Assembly (NCBI GenBank): GCA_017453065.1
Contig: JAFTKW010000004.1
Location: 1 to 64,000 of the forward strand
Length of the DNA stretch: 64,000 nt
Reading direction: 5' to 3'
Origin: Lachnospiraceae bacterium
Lineage (GTDB): Bacteria > Bacillota > Clostridia > Lachnospirales > Lachnospiraceae
Shown here in pieces: positions 15,074-22,421 of this stretch (its first letter is position 1; each line of letters opens with the position of its first letter). A program made the position numbers and the translations under genes. Below the pieces are notes generated by a model that saw only the letters and a program-made list of their open reading frames with translations, was not told the origin of the DNA and did not search any database.

Positions 15074-16096
15074 ATGACGAAACAACAGTTAATGAAAAAG
15101 GGGCGCCAGATTGCGGTTAAAGCTTTAAAGATTGGAATAGGAAGTTGTATCGCTATATTGCTGGCAGAGTTTTGTGGACTTCAGAATTCGGTTTCGGCAG
15201 GAACCATTGCACTTTTGACTATTTTGAGTACCAGATGGGATACGTTCCGTTTGGCATATACTCGCATTATTTCTTTTTTCGTAACGGTATTGGTTTGCTA
15301 TTTGGCATTTCACCTGGGCAGTGGCTGGGTGCAGTATGGTATAGCGGTTATAGTCATTGTCATTTTCTGTGATGTGGTAGGGTGGAGCAACAATCTTTCT
15401 GTTAATGCGGTTATTGGAGCACATTTTTTCACGTCTAATGATTTCAGTATCAGTTTCATTTGGAATGAGTTTTGCCTTCTTCTGTTTGGTATCGGTGTTG
15501 CAATCGTGTTGAGTTTGTTCACAGACAATAAGGGAAGCAAGAGAGCCATCGTGCACCATATGCATTATGTGGAAAAACAGATGAAGGTTATCTTGGGAGA
15601 ACTAGCGGGCTATTTGAGCCATCAGGAGATGGACCATAGCGTCTGGGATGATGTGGCGAATCTGGAAGAGGAAATCAAGGGATTCATAGAGGAAGCCTGC
15701 AAATACAGAGACAATGCGGTAGGCGGCAAGCGCCCAGAGCATTATAGTGACTATTTTGAAATGCGCCTTCAGCAGATTGCGATTTTGAGAAGTCTGCACC
15801 AGGAACTGAAGCGCATTCGCAGCATGACAGAGCAAGGCAAAAAGGCTGCAGAGTATCTATTGTTTATGAGAGACAGAGTAGATGATGTTCATTCATTAGA
15901 TGACCAGTATCAGAAACTTCACAGTATGCTAGAAGAGATGAAATTGGAGCCACTTCCTAAAACAAGAGATGAGTTTGAAAGTAGGGCGATTCTTTATCAT
16001 GTGCTTTTAGATTTGGAGGATTATATTCTAATTAAGATGCGTTTTGTGAGTGAACTGACCGAGGAAGAGCATAGGGAGATATTTGTGCGTAGTTGA
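15074..16096 (+). CDS. Aromatic acid exporter family (FUSC-like) membrane protein
   Basis: About 340 residues. Four to five membrane segments lie in the N-terminal half, for example SCIAILLAEFCGL, VTVLVCYLAFHL, YGIAVIVIVIFCDVV and FCLLLFGIGVAIVLSLF. A cytoplasmic helical domain with the C-terminal ArAE-type layout follows (from about residue 165). The motif NSVSAGTIALLTILSTRWDTF is typical of the ArAE_1 family. Members are thought to export aromatic acids or related compounds. ATG 15074 follows AGAAAGG at 10 bp. It is monocistronic. Confidence 0.8.
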   Translation: MTKQQLMKKGRQIAVKALKIGIGSCIAILLAEFCGLQNSVSAGTIALLTILSTRWDTFRLAYTRIISFFVTVLVCYLAFHLGSGWVQYGIAVIVIVIFCDVVGWSNNLSVNAVIGAHFFTSNDFSISFIWNEFCLLLFGIGVAIVLSLFTDNKGSKRAIVHHMHYVEKQMKVILGELAGYLSHQEMDHSVWDDVANLEEEIKGFIEEACKYRDNAVGGKRPEHYSDYFEMRLQQIAILRSLHQELKRIRSMTEQGKKAAEYLLFMRDRVDDVHSLDDQYQKLHSMLEEMKLEPLPKTRDEFESRAILYHVLLDLEDYILIKMRFVSELTEEEHREIFVRS

Positions 16097-16207
16097 GTCT
16101 TGATAGTCCAGAAGTATAGAAATTCGAGCGGTAAAATCTCCATTTTAGTTCGATAGCATAGTGGTGCGCAAAGCATGATGAACAGTGGGTTTAAAGGTAA
16201 AATGAGT

Positions 16208-16231
16208 AGACTTTTTTGTCGAAAAAAGTCT
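16208..16231 (+). terminator. Perfect hairpin downstream of exporter gene
   Basis: AGACTTTTTT, GTCG loop and AAAAAAGTCT form a perfect 10-bp stem. Its A/T-rich base could terminate in either direction. The gap 16097-16303 contains nothing else recognisable. Confidence 0.5.
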
Positions 16232-16303
16232 GCATGAGCGATGATTTGGAAAAAATCATAAATGTTCGTTTAAATTTCTTATAATGTTTGTGAAAAAATA
16301 TAT

Positions 16304-16331
16304 TTTACATTAACCAAAAAATGTTTATAAT
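16304..16331 (+). promoter_or_regulatory. Promoter of guaA
   Basis: TTTACA (16304-16309), 16 bp, TATAAT (16326-16331), giving a leader of about 38 nt. A second TATAAT-like box lies at 16280-16285 behind AATGTTCGTTT, a word resembling half of a PurR box. No purine riboswitch core was found. Confidence 0.6.
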
Positions 16332-16375
16332 GTTAAGCATAAAAAATGCATATTTTATGCAAGAAAGAGGAAAAG

Positions 16376-17668
16376 ATGAAACAAGACATGATTGTAATTC
16401 TGGACATGGGAAGTACAGCGAATCCAGCTCTTGCAAGAGCGATTCGTGATTTGGGTGTATACAGCGAGATTCATCCACACGATATTACTCCTGAAGGCCT
16501 GAAGGCACTTAATAATGTAAAGGGTATTATTTTAAATGGTGGTGAAAACCGCGTAGTAGACGGCGTGGCTGTTGAAGTGGATCCAGCAATCTATGACTGT
16601 GGTTATCCAGTAATCGCTATCGACCATCCTACTGCAACATGTGCCCAGAAATATGATGCTATTCCAGAAGAAGCAGTTCTCAAATCTTTCGTGTTTGATA
16701 CTTGCGGATGTGAAGCAAACTGGAACATGAAGAACTTTATTGAAGATCAGGTTGAACTTATCCGTCGACAGGTTGGCGATCGCAAAGTGCTTCTTGCTTT
16801 GTCTGGTGGTGTTGACTCTTCCGTAGTAGCAGCACTTTTACTGAAAGCAATCGGTGACCAGCTTGTATGTGTTCATGTAAATCATGGCTTGATGCGTAAG
16901 AATGAGTCTGAAAATGTTGTAGAAGTATTTGGTAAACAGCTTAATGCGAACCTTATCTACGTAGATGCTACAGACAGATTCTTAGATAAATTGGCAGGTG
17001 TCGCAGACCCTGAACAGAAGAGAAAAATTATTGGTGCGGAATTCATTCGTGTATTCGAAGAAGAAGCTAGAAAATTGGAAGGTATCGACTTCCTTGGACA
17101 GGGTACAATCTATCCTGATATCATCGAAAGCGGAACCAAGACTGCAAAGGTTGTTAAGTCCCACCACAACGTAGGTGGCCTTCCTGAGGATCTTCAGTTT
17201 GAACTTGTAGAGCCTCTGTTGCAGCTCTTCAAAGATGAAGTTCGTGCATGTGGCGTAGAACTTGGCCTTCCAGCAGAGATGGTATATCGTCAGCCATTCC
17301 CAGGTCCTGGACTTGGCGTACGTTGTCTTGGCGCAATCACAAGAGATCGCTTGGAAACTCTTAGAGAATCCGACGCAATCCTTCGTGAGGAGTTTGCAAA
17401 GGCTGGCCTTGACAAGAAGGTATGGCAGTACTTTACTGTAGTGCCTGATTTCAAAGCAGTAGGTGTTAGAAATCACGAAAGAAGCATGGGCTACATGGTA
17501 GTTATCCGTGCCGTAAACACCATCGACGCTATGACAGCTTCTATCGAAAGACTTGACTATGACTTCCTTGAAAAAGTTGTAGCAAGAATCACCGAAGAAG
17601 TTCCAAGCGTATCCAGAGTATGCTACGAACTTACTCCAAAGCCAGTAGCTACTATTGAGTTTGAATAA
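16376..17668 (+). CDS. guaA: GMP synthase with truncated glutaminase domain
   Basis: A 430-residue GMP synthase, the enzyme that aminates XMP to GMP. The ATP-pyrophosphatase domain is complete: P-loop LALSGGVDSSVVAALL, HVNHGLMRKNES, and the C-terminal dimerisation part with QPFPGPGLGVRCLG and ending TPKPVATIEFE. The N-terminal amidotransferase domain is only about 110 residues instead of about 190, and has AIDHPTATC where the nucleophile motif GICYGMQ should be, with no His-Glu pair. It may therefore depend on free ammonia or another glutaminase. ATG 16376 follows AAAGAGGAAA. The last codons form the attachment site of the 34-kb element. Confidence 0.85.
   Translation: MKQDMIVILDMGSTANPALARAIRDLGVYSEIHPHDITPEGLKALNNVKGIILNGGENRVVDGVAVEVDPAIYDCGYPVIAIDHPTATCAQKYDAIPEEAVLKSFVFDTCGCEANWNMKNFIEDQVELIRRQVGDRKVLLALSGGVDSSVVAALLLKAIGDQLVCVHVNHGLMRKNESENVVEVFGKQLNANLIYVDATDRFLDKLAGVADPEQKRKIIGAEFIRVFEEEARKLEGIDFLGQGTIYPDIIESGTKTAKVVKSHHNVGGLPEDLQFELVEPLLQLFKDEVRACGVELGLPAEMVYRQPFPGPGLGVRCLGAITRDRLETLRESDAILREEFAKAGLDKKVWQYFTVVPDFKAVGVRNHERSMGYMVVIRAVNTIDAMTASIERLDYDFLEKVVARITEEVPSVSRVCYELTPKPVATIEFE
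17657..17668. other. Left direct repeat of guaA-integrated element (attL)
   Basis: GAGTTTGAATAA, the final three codons of guaA plus stop, recurs exactly at 51826-51837 where the element's genes end. The 3' end of guaA is a well-known integration site for genomic islands. Integration here keeps guaA intact. Confidence 0.75.
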
Positions 17669-17676
17669 TCGCATAA

Positions 17677-17718
17677 AGTCTGGGAAGCCTTTTAAACAGG
17701 GCGTTCCCGGGCTTTTTC
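17677..17718 (+). terminator. Terminator just inside the element, after guaA
   Basis: AGTCTGGGAA (17677-17686) and TTCCCGGGCT (17704-17713) form a 10-bp stem with G-T pairs, followed by T. It comes from the element side of the junction, while a likely original guaA terminator sits beyond the right repeat at 51869. Confidence 0.7.
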
Positions 17719-17788
17719 TTTTGCTCTGCTACTAAAATGCTACTAACAGCATTTGGGGCAACTATTCTTATTCGCATCGTTTTGTTTC

Positions 17789-18958
17789 TTATATAGCTTT
17801 TCGTTGGGGCATCGGGATAACCTTTCCGGATGCCTTTTCCAATGTATCCAGAAGTGGATTGCCCATTGGAGGTTCCTGTGTTGGTGTAACCGGTACATTA
17901 GCTGCAAGTTGTTCCAGATTGGTGACAAGCTCCTGCTGTTTGTGTGGAAACAGGTGGGAGTAAGTATTCAGTGTTGTGGATACCTTTTCGTGTCCCAGTC
18001 TGTCAGCGAGGATAAGTGCATCACAGCCCTGATTGATAAGTAAACTGGCGTGGGAGTGACGGATGTCATGAATTCGTATTCTCTTCACACCGGTTTTCTT
18101 ACTGCCACGCTCCATCTCATGGGAGAGGAAGTGCTTGGTAGCCGGGAACAGTCTTTCATTAGGGGAAAGCATATATCTTGTATCCATATAACTTTGCAGC
18201 TCCTGACACAGGAAATCGGGAATTGGAACCTTGCGCTTACTTTTCTTTGTTTTTGGCGGAGTGATAATATCCTGTCCGTTCAGACGCTGATAGGTTTTGT
18301 TGATATCAATCTGTTTTGCAACAAGGTCAATATCGGCAGCAGTAAGTGCCAGAAGTTCTCCTTCACGCATTCCTGTCCAGTAGAGTACCTGAAAGCAGAT
18401 ATAGGCGAGTGGCTTATCCTTGATACCTTCACGGAAGGTGATATACTCATCGTAAGTCCAGTAATCCATTTCTTCTGCTTTTGCCTGTCCCATACTTCCA
18501 GCCTGACCACAAGGATTCGTATTCAAATCATAGAATCGTTTTGCATAATTGATAATGCAGGACAGCTGATTGTTGATGGTCTTCAGATAGGTTTTAGAAT
18601 AACCATTTGGAGAGTTCATCAACTGATTCTGCCATCTGCGCACATCCGAAGCCTTAATCTCATTGATGGGCTTCTTCCCGAAGAAGGGCAGAATGTGGTT
18701 TTCACAAATATGCTTCTTGGTCAGAATGGTTGACTGTTTTAAACGGGCAGTCATATCTTCCATATAAAGTTCGTAGAGACTCTGGAAAGTCATATCCGGG
18801 TTAGCGGACTGCTTTTCAAGAAATTCTCTTTCAAATGCTAAGGCTTCCTTTTTGGTGGCGAAACCTCGTTTCCACTTTTGGCGGTTGTTGCCCTGCCAGT
18901 CCGTATAGTAGAACTTGCAGAACCATTTACCAGTTTTATTATCTTTATAAGCTGGCAT
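17789..18958 (-). CDS. Tyrosine site-specific integrase
   Basis: About 389 residues, with the Tn916-type plan: an N-terminal arm-binding domain (MPAYKDNKTGKWFCKFYYTD), a SAM-like core-binding domain and a catalytic domain. Catalytic residues are seen as Arg in TGMREGELLAL, His-x-x-Arg in IHDIRHSHASLL, His in DRLGHEKVS and Tyr in TLNTYSHL. ATG 18958 follows GGAGATGATATTT on the reverse strand; an upstream in-frame ATG at 18997 lacks a binding site. It lies next to the attachment site at the end of guaA and probably drives integration and excision of the 34-kb element. Confidence 0.93.
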   Translation of the reverse strand: MPAYKDNKTGKWFCKFYYTDWQGNNRQKWKRGFATKKEALAFEREFLEKQSANPDMTFQSLYELYMEDMTARLKQSTILTKKHICENHILPFFGKKPINEIKASDVRRWQNQLMNSPNGYSKTYLKTINNQLSCIINYAKRFYDLNTNPCGQAGSMGQAKAEEMDYWTYDEYITFREGIKDKPLAYICFQVLYWTGMREGELLALTAADIDLVAKQIDINKTYQRLNGQDIITPPKTKKSKRKVPIPDFLCQELQSYMDTRYMLSPNERLFPATKHFLSHEMERGSKKTGVKRIRIHDIRHSHASLLINQGCDALILADRLGHEKVSTTLNTYSHLFPHKQQELVTNLEQLAANVPVTPTQEPPMGNPLLDTLEKASGKVIPMPQRKAI

Positions 18959-19122
18959 AAATATCATCTCCTTTGTGCGTAAATTTGTCTGCTGCAATCA
19001 GCAGACTATGTATATCACCAAATCTGTAAGGTATAACAAAAGACCGGTGTTCCAAAGGTTATGATATAATCTACATTTCTATGGTATTACTTTTGGTCTG
19101 AAGAATCAATCCTGTTGTTAAT

Positions 19123-19704
19123 TTAATTCTCCATATCCTCAGAAGTGCTGAGCCTGCTGTCGGAATAATAGCGGATAATATCCCTTTGCCATTGCAGATG
19201 ATCTTCGTGGGAGCGCTTGTTTTTGACGTGATTCATCCAGTTTTCTATGAAGAGACAAAAGTCTGCATCATATTTGCCGCTGCCTTTTCCGTTGATGGTA
19301 AAAGAGGCAGACCATTCGCTGTCCTGCGGTGGTTTGTTCAGCGAAATTTCAAAATTCAGGTCTTCCGGATGACTGCATATCATAAGAAGCGCATTCATAA
19401 TATCCCCGAGGCTGTTAAAGGAATATTGTTTTTCTTCGAAATTCTCCGCCTGTGTCCCTGCAATTGCCTTTGGCATAATACCAATAATTTCAAACCATGG
19501 CATATCCAGTGCATTCCCTATTTCTTTTAATACAGGAATTCCTGCGATAATTTCGCCGGATTCATACTTTTGTACCGTTCGTTCCGCTTTGTCAATCATG
19601 GAAGCCAGCATCTTCTGGCTGATTTTTTTGGAACGGCGGGCTTTTTTGATTGCAGCGCCGATTTCCTGAGAACTGAATGATTTATAAGATTCTTCCGGGT
19701 TCAT
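19123..19704 (-). CDS. XRE-family repressor of the mobile element
   Basis: A 193-residue protein. The N-terminal Cro/CI-type helix-turn-helix is at about 12-68: IGAAIKKARRSKKISQKMLA, with ERTVQKYESGEI as the recognition part. The C-terminal part is not recognised and lacks a visible Ser-Lys self-cleavage motif. It is transcribed away from the excisionase/parM side, with four copies of ACACGAA-type words between them, as expected for a switch repressor. It probably keeps the element quiet. Confidence 0.85.
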   Translation of the reverse strand: MNPEESYKSFSSQEIGAAIKKARRSKKISQKMLASMIDKAERTVQKYESGEIIAGIPVLKEIGNALDMPWFEIIGIMPKAIAGTQAENFEEKQYSFNSLGDIMNALLMICSHPEDLNFEISLNKPPQDSEWSASFTINGKGSGKYDADFCLFIENWMNHVKNKRSHEDHLQWQRDIIRYYSDSRLSTSEDMEN

Positions 19705-19737
19705 AACCTCACCATCCTTTACTATATGATTCTTTGA

Positions 19738-19868
19738 ACACGAATTAAAATGTGCGGTGATTCGTGTTCTTGAAATAATATATCACAGAATAACACGAAT
19801 TACAAGTGCATATTTTTGAAAATATGTATTGACAATGCGTGAAATGTGTATTAAGATAAAACACGAAC
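19738..19868. promoter_or_regulatory. Divergent control region with four ACACGAA operators and a promoter
   Basis: AACACGAATT occurs at 19737-19746, inverted (ATTCGTGTT) at 19760-19768, again at 19792-19801, and as ACACGAAC at 19861-19868. A rightward promoter has TTGACA (19829-19834), 17 bp and TAAGAT (19852-19857); the last operator overlaps its start point. The XRE protein encoded at 19123-19704 is the obvious candidate repressor of both directions. Confidence 0.75.
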
Positions 19869-19944
19869 TCAAAGTACGTATTTACAAACGAAAGATTTAC
19901 TGAAATACGGAAAGGGGAAAAACAAAAGGAAAGGAGGTCCGGGT

Positions 19945-20220
19945 ATGGTCAGTACGAACGAAACTTTTATAAAGGTCGATGACGTCATGAAGATTCTGGG
20001 CGTGGGAAAGACCAAGGCATATGACTTTATAAAAATCTGTAATGCAGAACTTGCCGGCAGGGGTTACTTCGTCATGAGAGGCAAATGCCCCCGCAAGTAT
20101 GTGGAACAGAAGATTTACGGGTATGAAGACGATTATGATCCGTCAGAGGATTTGCAAAGAATCCCCATGGTGGCAGAAGAGTCAGAGTATATGGTAAATG
20201 AAAAAGCCCCTTCCAAATAG
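19945..20220 (+). CDS. Excisionase-like HTH protein
   Basis: A 91-residue protein with a winged HTH/MerR-like start: FIKVDDVMKILGVGKTKAYD, then FIKICNAELAGRGYFVMRG and KCPRKYVEQKIYGYE. This is the Xis-like form often found after the control region in clostridial integrative elements. AAAGGAGGTCCGGGT precedes the ATG. It is the first gene after the repressed promoter. It could assist excision or act as a regulator; the two cannot be told apart here. Confidence 0.65.
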   Translation: MVSTNETFIKVDDVMKILGVGKTKAYDFIKICNAELAGRGYFVMRGKCPRKYVEQKIYGYEDDYDPSEDLQRIPMVAEESEYMVNEKAPSK

Positions 20221-20405
20221 GAAAGGACCTGTTTGCAAAGCCGAGCCTTGCTATGTATCTCGCAAATACATTATAGCAAAATGCTCCGGCTCCTGCAATC
20301 AGAAGTTACTTGAAAACTGAATAAGATTAAGCCGTAAGGCAGGGAGGTAAAATCCTCTGCTCGCCTGAAGGCTCGCATTTTGATTGCAAAACAAGGAGGA
20401 TTTGT
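20221..20405 (+). promoter_or_regulatory. Structured leader before parM-like gene
   Basis: No gene. TTGCTATGTAT (near 20248) can pair with ATAC and ATAGCAA around 20265-20280, enclosed by GAGCC and GGCTC. A second GC-rich part, GCCGTAAGGC and the GCCTGAAGGC that follows, lies at 20331-20372. The region looks like a folded RNA leader or terminator-type structure; its function is not known. AAGGAGGATTTGT gives the binding site for the next gene. Confidence 0.45.
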
Positions 20406-21326
20406 ATGTATTTGGAAGAACAGAAGATTTTATTATGCGGCATTGACCATGGATTTTCTACCATGAAAACCGCACATTACGTGTTTGAAAACGGTGTAAA
20501 GGAATTGGGTGGTGAAGCCTCGCTTCTGACCAATACCATGATTGTGAATGGCAGGTATTTCAAGGTTGGCGAGGGAAGACTTCCGCTAAAGGATACAAAA
20601 GTTGAGGATGAGGATTACTTCTTATTAACACTGGCTGCCATTGCTAAGGAAATGGATTATTACGGATTAAGTGATACAGAAGTCTATATCGCAGCCGGAT
20701 TACCATTTACAAGGTTTGGACAGGAAAAGGCAGACTTTAAGGAGTATCTGAATCCGGACAGTATGGAATTTCAGTACAACGGAAAAGAATACCATATTAC
20801 TTGCAAAGATGTTTTCCTGTATCCCCAGTGTTATGCAGCGGTTGCTGACAGACTTGGAAAACTTCCGGCGGAGCTTCTGATTGTGGATATTGGAAGCAAG
20901 ACTGTAGACATCATTCATACCAGAAAGCATGTGCCTGTGGAAAGTGACTGTATCACTATTCCATCAGCATTGATTCATTGTATGGCAAATATCAACAACG
21001 TGGTTTACCGGAAGACCAACCGTACCCTTACTGAGGAGCAGATTCAGCAGGTTATGATGTATGGAAATGCTCCATATTCGGACAAGATGGTACAGATTGT
21101 CAGAGAGGAACTTGGGGTGTTTGCCAGAGGAATTGAAGCGACATTAAAGGAACACGGATTTGACCCGGAAATGATGGCAGTTGTATATGTTGGCGGTGGG
21201 GCAAGTGTGATGAAGCGTTTCGGTTCCGTCTATGGAAGGCACATCATGCACATCGAGGATGTCAAGGCGAATGCCCTTGGGTATGAGTATCTGGCGCATC
21301 AGCAGTTGAAACGTAAGATGCAGTAG
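20406..21326 (+). CDS. ParM/StbA-like actin ATPase
   Basis: A 306-residue actin-fold ATPase of the ParM/StbA group. It has ILLCGIDHGFSTMKTAHYVF (phosphate 1 loop), LLIVDIGSKTVDII (phosphate 2) and VVYVGGGASVMKRF (adenosine motif). ParM filaments push plasmid copies apart. Such genes also occur on integrative elements that spend time as circles. The next gene looks like its ParR adaptor, 19 bp downstream, and a repeat cluster follows at 21833. Confidence 0.85.
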   Translation: MYLEEQKILLCGIDHGFSTMKTAHYVFENGVKELGGEASLLTNTMIVNGRYFKVGEGRLPLKDTKVEDEDYFLLTLAAIAKEMDYYGLSDTEVYIAAGLPFTRFGQEKADFKEYLNPDSMEFQYNGKEYHITCKDVFLYPQCYAAVADRLGKLPAELLIVDIGSKTVDIIHTRKHVPVESDCITIPSALIHCMANINNVVYRKTNRTLTEEQIQQVMMYGNAPYSDKMVQIVREELGVFARGIEATLKEHGFDPEMMAVVYVGGGASVMKRFGSVYGRHIMHIEDVKANALGYEYLAHQQLKRKMQ

Positions 21327-21345
21327 ATACCGGAAGGGAGGCAGT

Positions 21346-21804
21346 ATGGCATATGATGACAGCGTGACAGTCAGCTTCCGTCTGAATCTAAACCGGGAAG
21401 AGGATATGGAAATCCAACGGTTTCTTATGGAAGAAGCCAGGAACCCAAGTTACGGAGGTAAAAGCAAGTTCATAAAAAGTGTGTTGATAAGGGAAATTCA
21501 GGGCATAAAAAGGGAAAACAATGATAATCGCCTTGTTTGTGAAATGAATACCCAGAGGACAGCACTTCAGGATGCAGTGTCCGAAGAAGCCGACCGGGTT
21601 ATTGAAACAATGAAACTGATTGTCAAAGATGAAGTGGAGCGGCTTGCCGGCATACAGATTGAAAAGAAAAAGCAGACAGAATCTGAAACGACAGAACCAA
21701 TGTCGGAAGGGATTAAGGAACCGGAACTATGTTTTGGAGAAGTTCCGGAAAGTTCCGGCGAGGATGTGTCAGAAGATGTGATGGCTTTTCTGGAAGATTT
21801 GTAG
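21346..21804 (+). CDS. ParR-like adaptor (ribbon-helix-helix)
   Basis: A 152-residue protein. The start, SVTVSFRLNLNREEDMEIQR and then FLMEEARNP with KSKFIKSVLIREI, fits a ribbon-helix-helix DNA-binding domain. The rest is a charged, acidic tail ending EDVSEDVMAFLEDL, which in ParR proteins is the part that contacts the filament. The assignment leans on the ParM neighbour. GGAAGGGAGG precedes the ATG. Confidence 0.7.
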   Translation: MAYDDSVTVSFRLNLNREEDMEIQRFLMEEARNPSYGGKSKFIKSVLIREIQGIKRENNDNRLVCEMNTQRTALQDAVSEEADRVIETMKLIVKDEVERLAGIQIEKKKQTESETTEPMSEGIKEPELCFGEVPESSGEDVSEDVMAFLEDL

Positions 21805-21832
21805 AAGACAGGTCGGGAAAAGTTAATACACT

Positions 21833-21937
21833 CGGTATTACAAGGGTGTTTCGTTGTAATACCGGGTGTGGTACAGATTATTTTATGGTAATACCGGGAG
21901 TAATACGGAAAAGTATCTGTAATACAGCGGGTATTAC
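21833..21937. repeat. Cluster of six GTAATAC/GTATTAC words (parC- or oriT-like)
   Basis: GTAATAC occurs at 21856, 21888, 21900 and 21919 in direct orientation and inverted (GTATTAC) at 21835 and 21931. The first inverted pair forms an 11-bp palindrome arm, CGGTATTACAA with TTGTAATACCG. The cluster sits directly after the ParR-like gene and before the oriT hairpins, a fitting place for a centromere bound by ParR or for relaxosome sites. Confidence 0.65.
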
Positions 21938-21938
21938 T

Positions 21939-22037
21939 TATATAGGGGTCCGAAGGACCTATATAGCAGAGGGTTTTAGGGGGAGTAAAATCCCCCTAAC
22001 CAGATTTTGTGAAACGCATGGCGTTTTACGTATCTGG
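21939..22037. other. Probable oriT: three consecutive hairpins
   Basis: Hairpin 1 is TATATAGG with CCTATATA (21939-21965), including GGTCC/GGACC. Hairpin 2 is TTAGGGGG with CCCCCTAA (21976-21999). Hairpin 3 is CCAGAT, GTGAAACGC, ATG loop, GCGTTTTAC, ATCTGG (22000-22037). Dense inverted repeats just upstream of mobC and a relaxase are the usual form of a transfer origin. The nick site cannot be fixed. Confidence 0.65.
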
Positions 22038-22079
22038 CAAATTTTCTCTACACACAGTTAGAAAAAAGGAGGGATTTCT

Positions 22080-22421
22080 ATAGGAAGAAGAGGACAGTTA
22101 ATAGAACCAAGAAAGAATTTTACCATCCGCTTGTCGGATGAGGAACGTGAGCAGGCAGAATATGATGCCCGGGTTAACAACATGAAAGTGTCGGATTATG
22201 TAAGATATCTGATTACACATGGTGGCAGGTTGGACACAGCGCTTACTCGTGACAGACGGGATTTGATTCGTCAGATTTCCGGTCTTTGTAACAATTACAA
22301 TCAGATGACGAGAGTTGCTAACGGGTGCGGATATGTATTTGACAGCACCATGAGGAATGGGAATCAGCTGATTGAACAGATAAAAGAAAAACTACAGGAG
22401 GTGGTAAGCAGATGGCAATAA
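22080..22421 (+). CDS. MobC-like relaxosome accessory protein
   Basis: A RHH-type mobilisation protein: FTIRLSDEEREQAEYDARVN, then KVSDYVRYLITHGG and DLIRQISGLCNNYNQMTRVANGCG, the MobC signature (GxNxNQxxRxAN). Coding sense continues upstream of the TTG at 22131 as GRRGQLIEPRKN, and a strong binding site AAAGGAGGG lies at 22066-22074. The only in-frame codon at the right distance is ATA 22080, so this gene appears to start with a rare ATA or to have lost its ATG. The stop overlaps the relaxase start by 10 bp. Confidence 0.75.
   Translation: MGRRGQLIEPRKNFTIRLSDEEREQAEYDARVNNMKVSDYVRYLITHGGRLDTALTRDRRDLIRQISGLCNNYNQMTRVANGCGYVFDSTMRNGNQLIEQIKEKLQEVVSRWQ

Noticed and set aside
16097-16375. Purine riboswitch upstream of guaA
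   Set aside because: The conserved junction sequences of the purine aptamer were not found; only a normal promoter and a hairpin are seen.
21805-22070. CRISPR-like array in the repeat cluster after parR
   Set aside because: The repeated unit is only 7 bp, occurs in both orientations and has uneven spacing; it fits protein-binding sites, not CRISPR.
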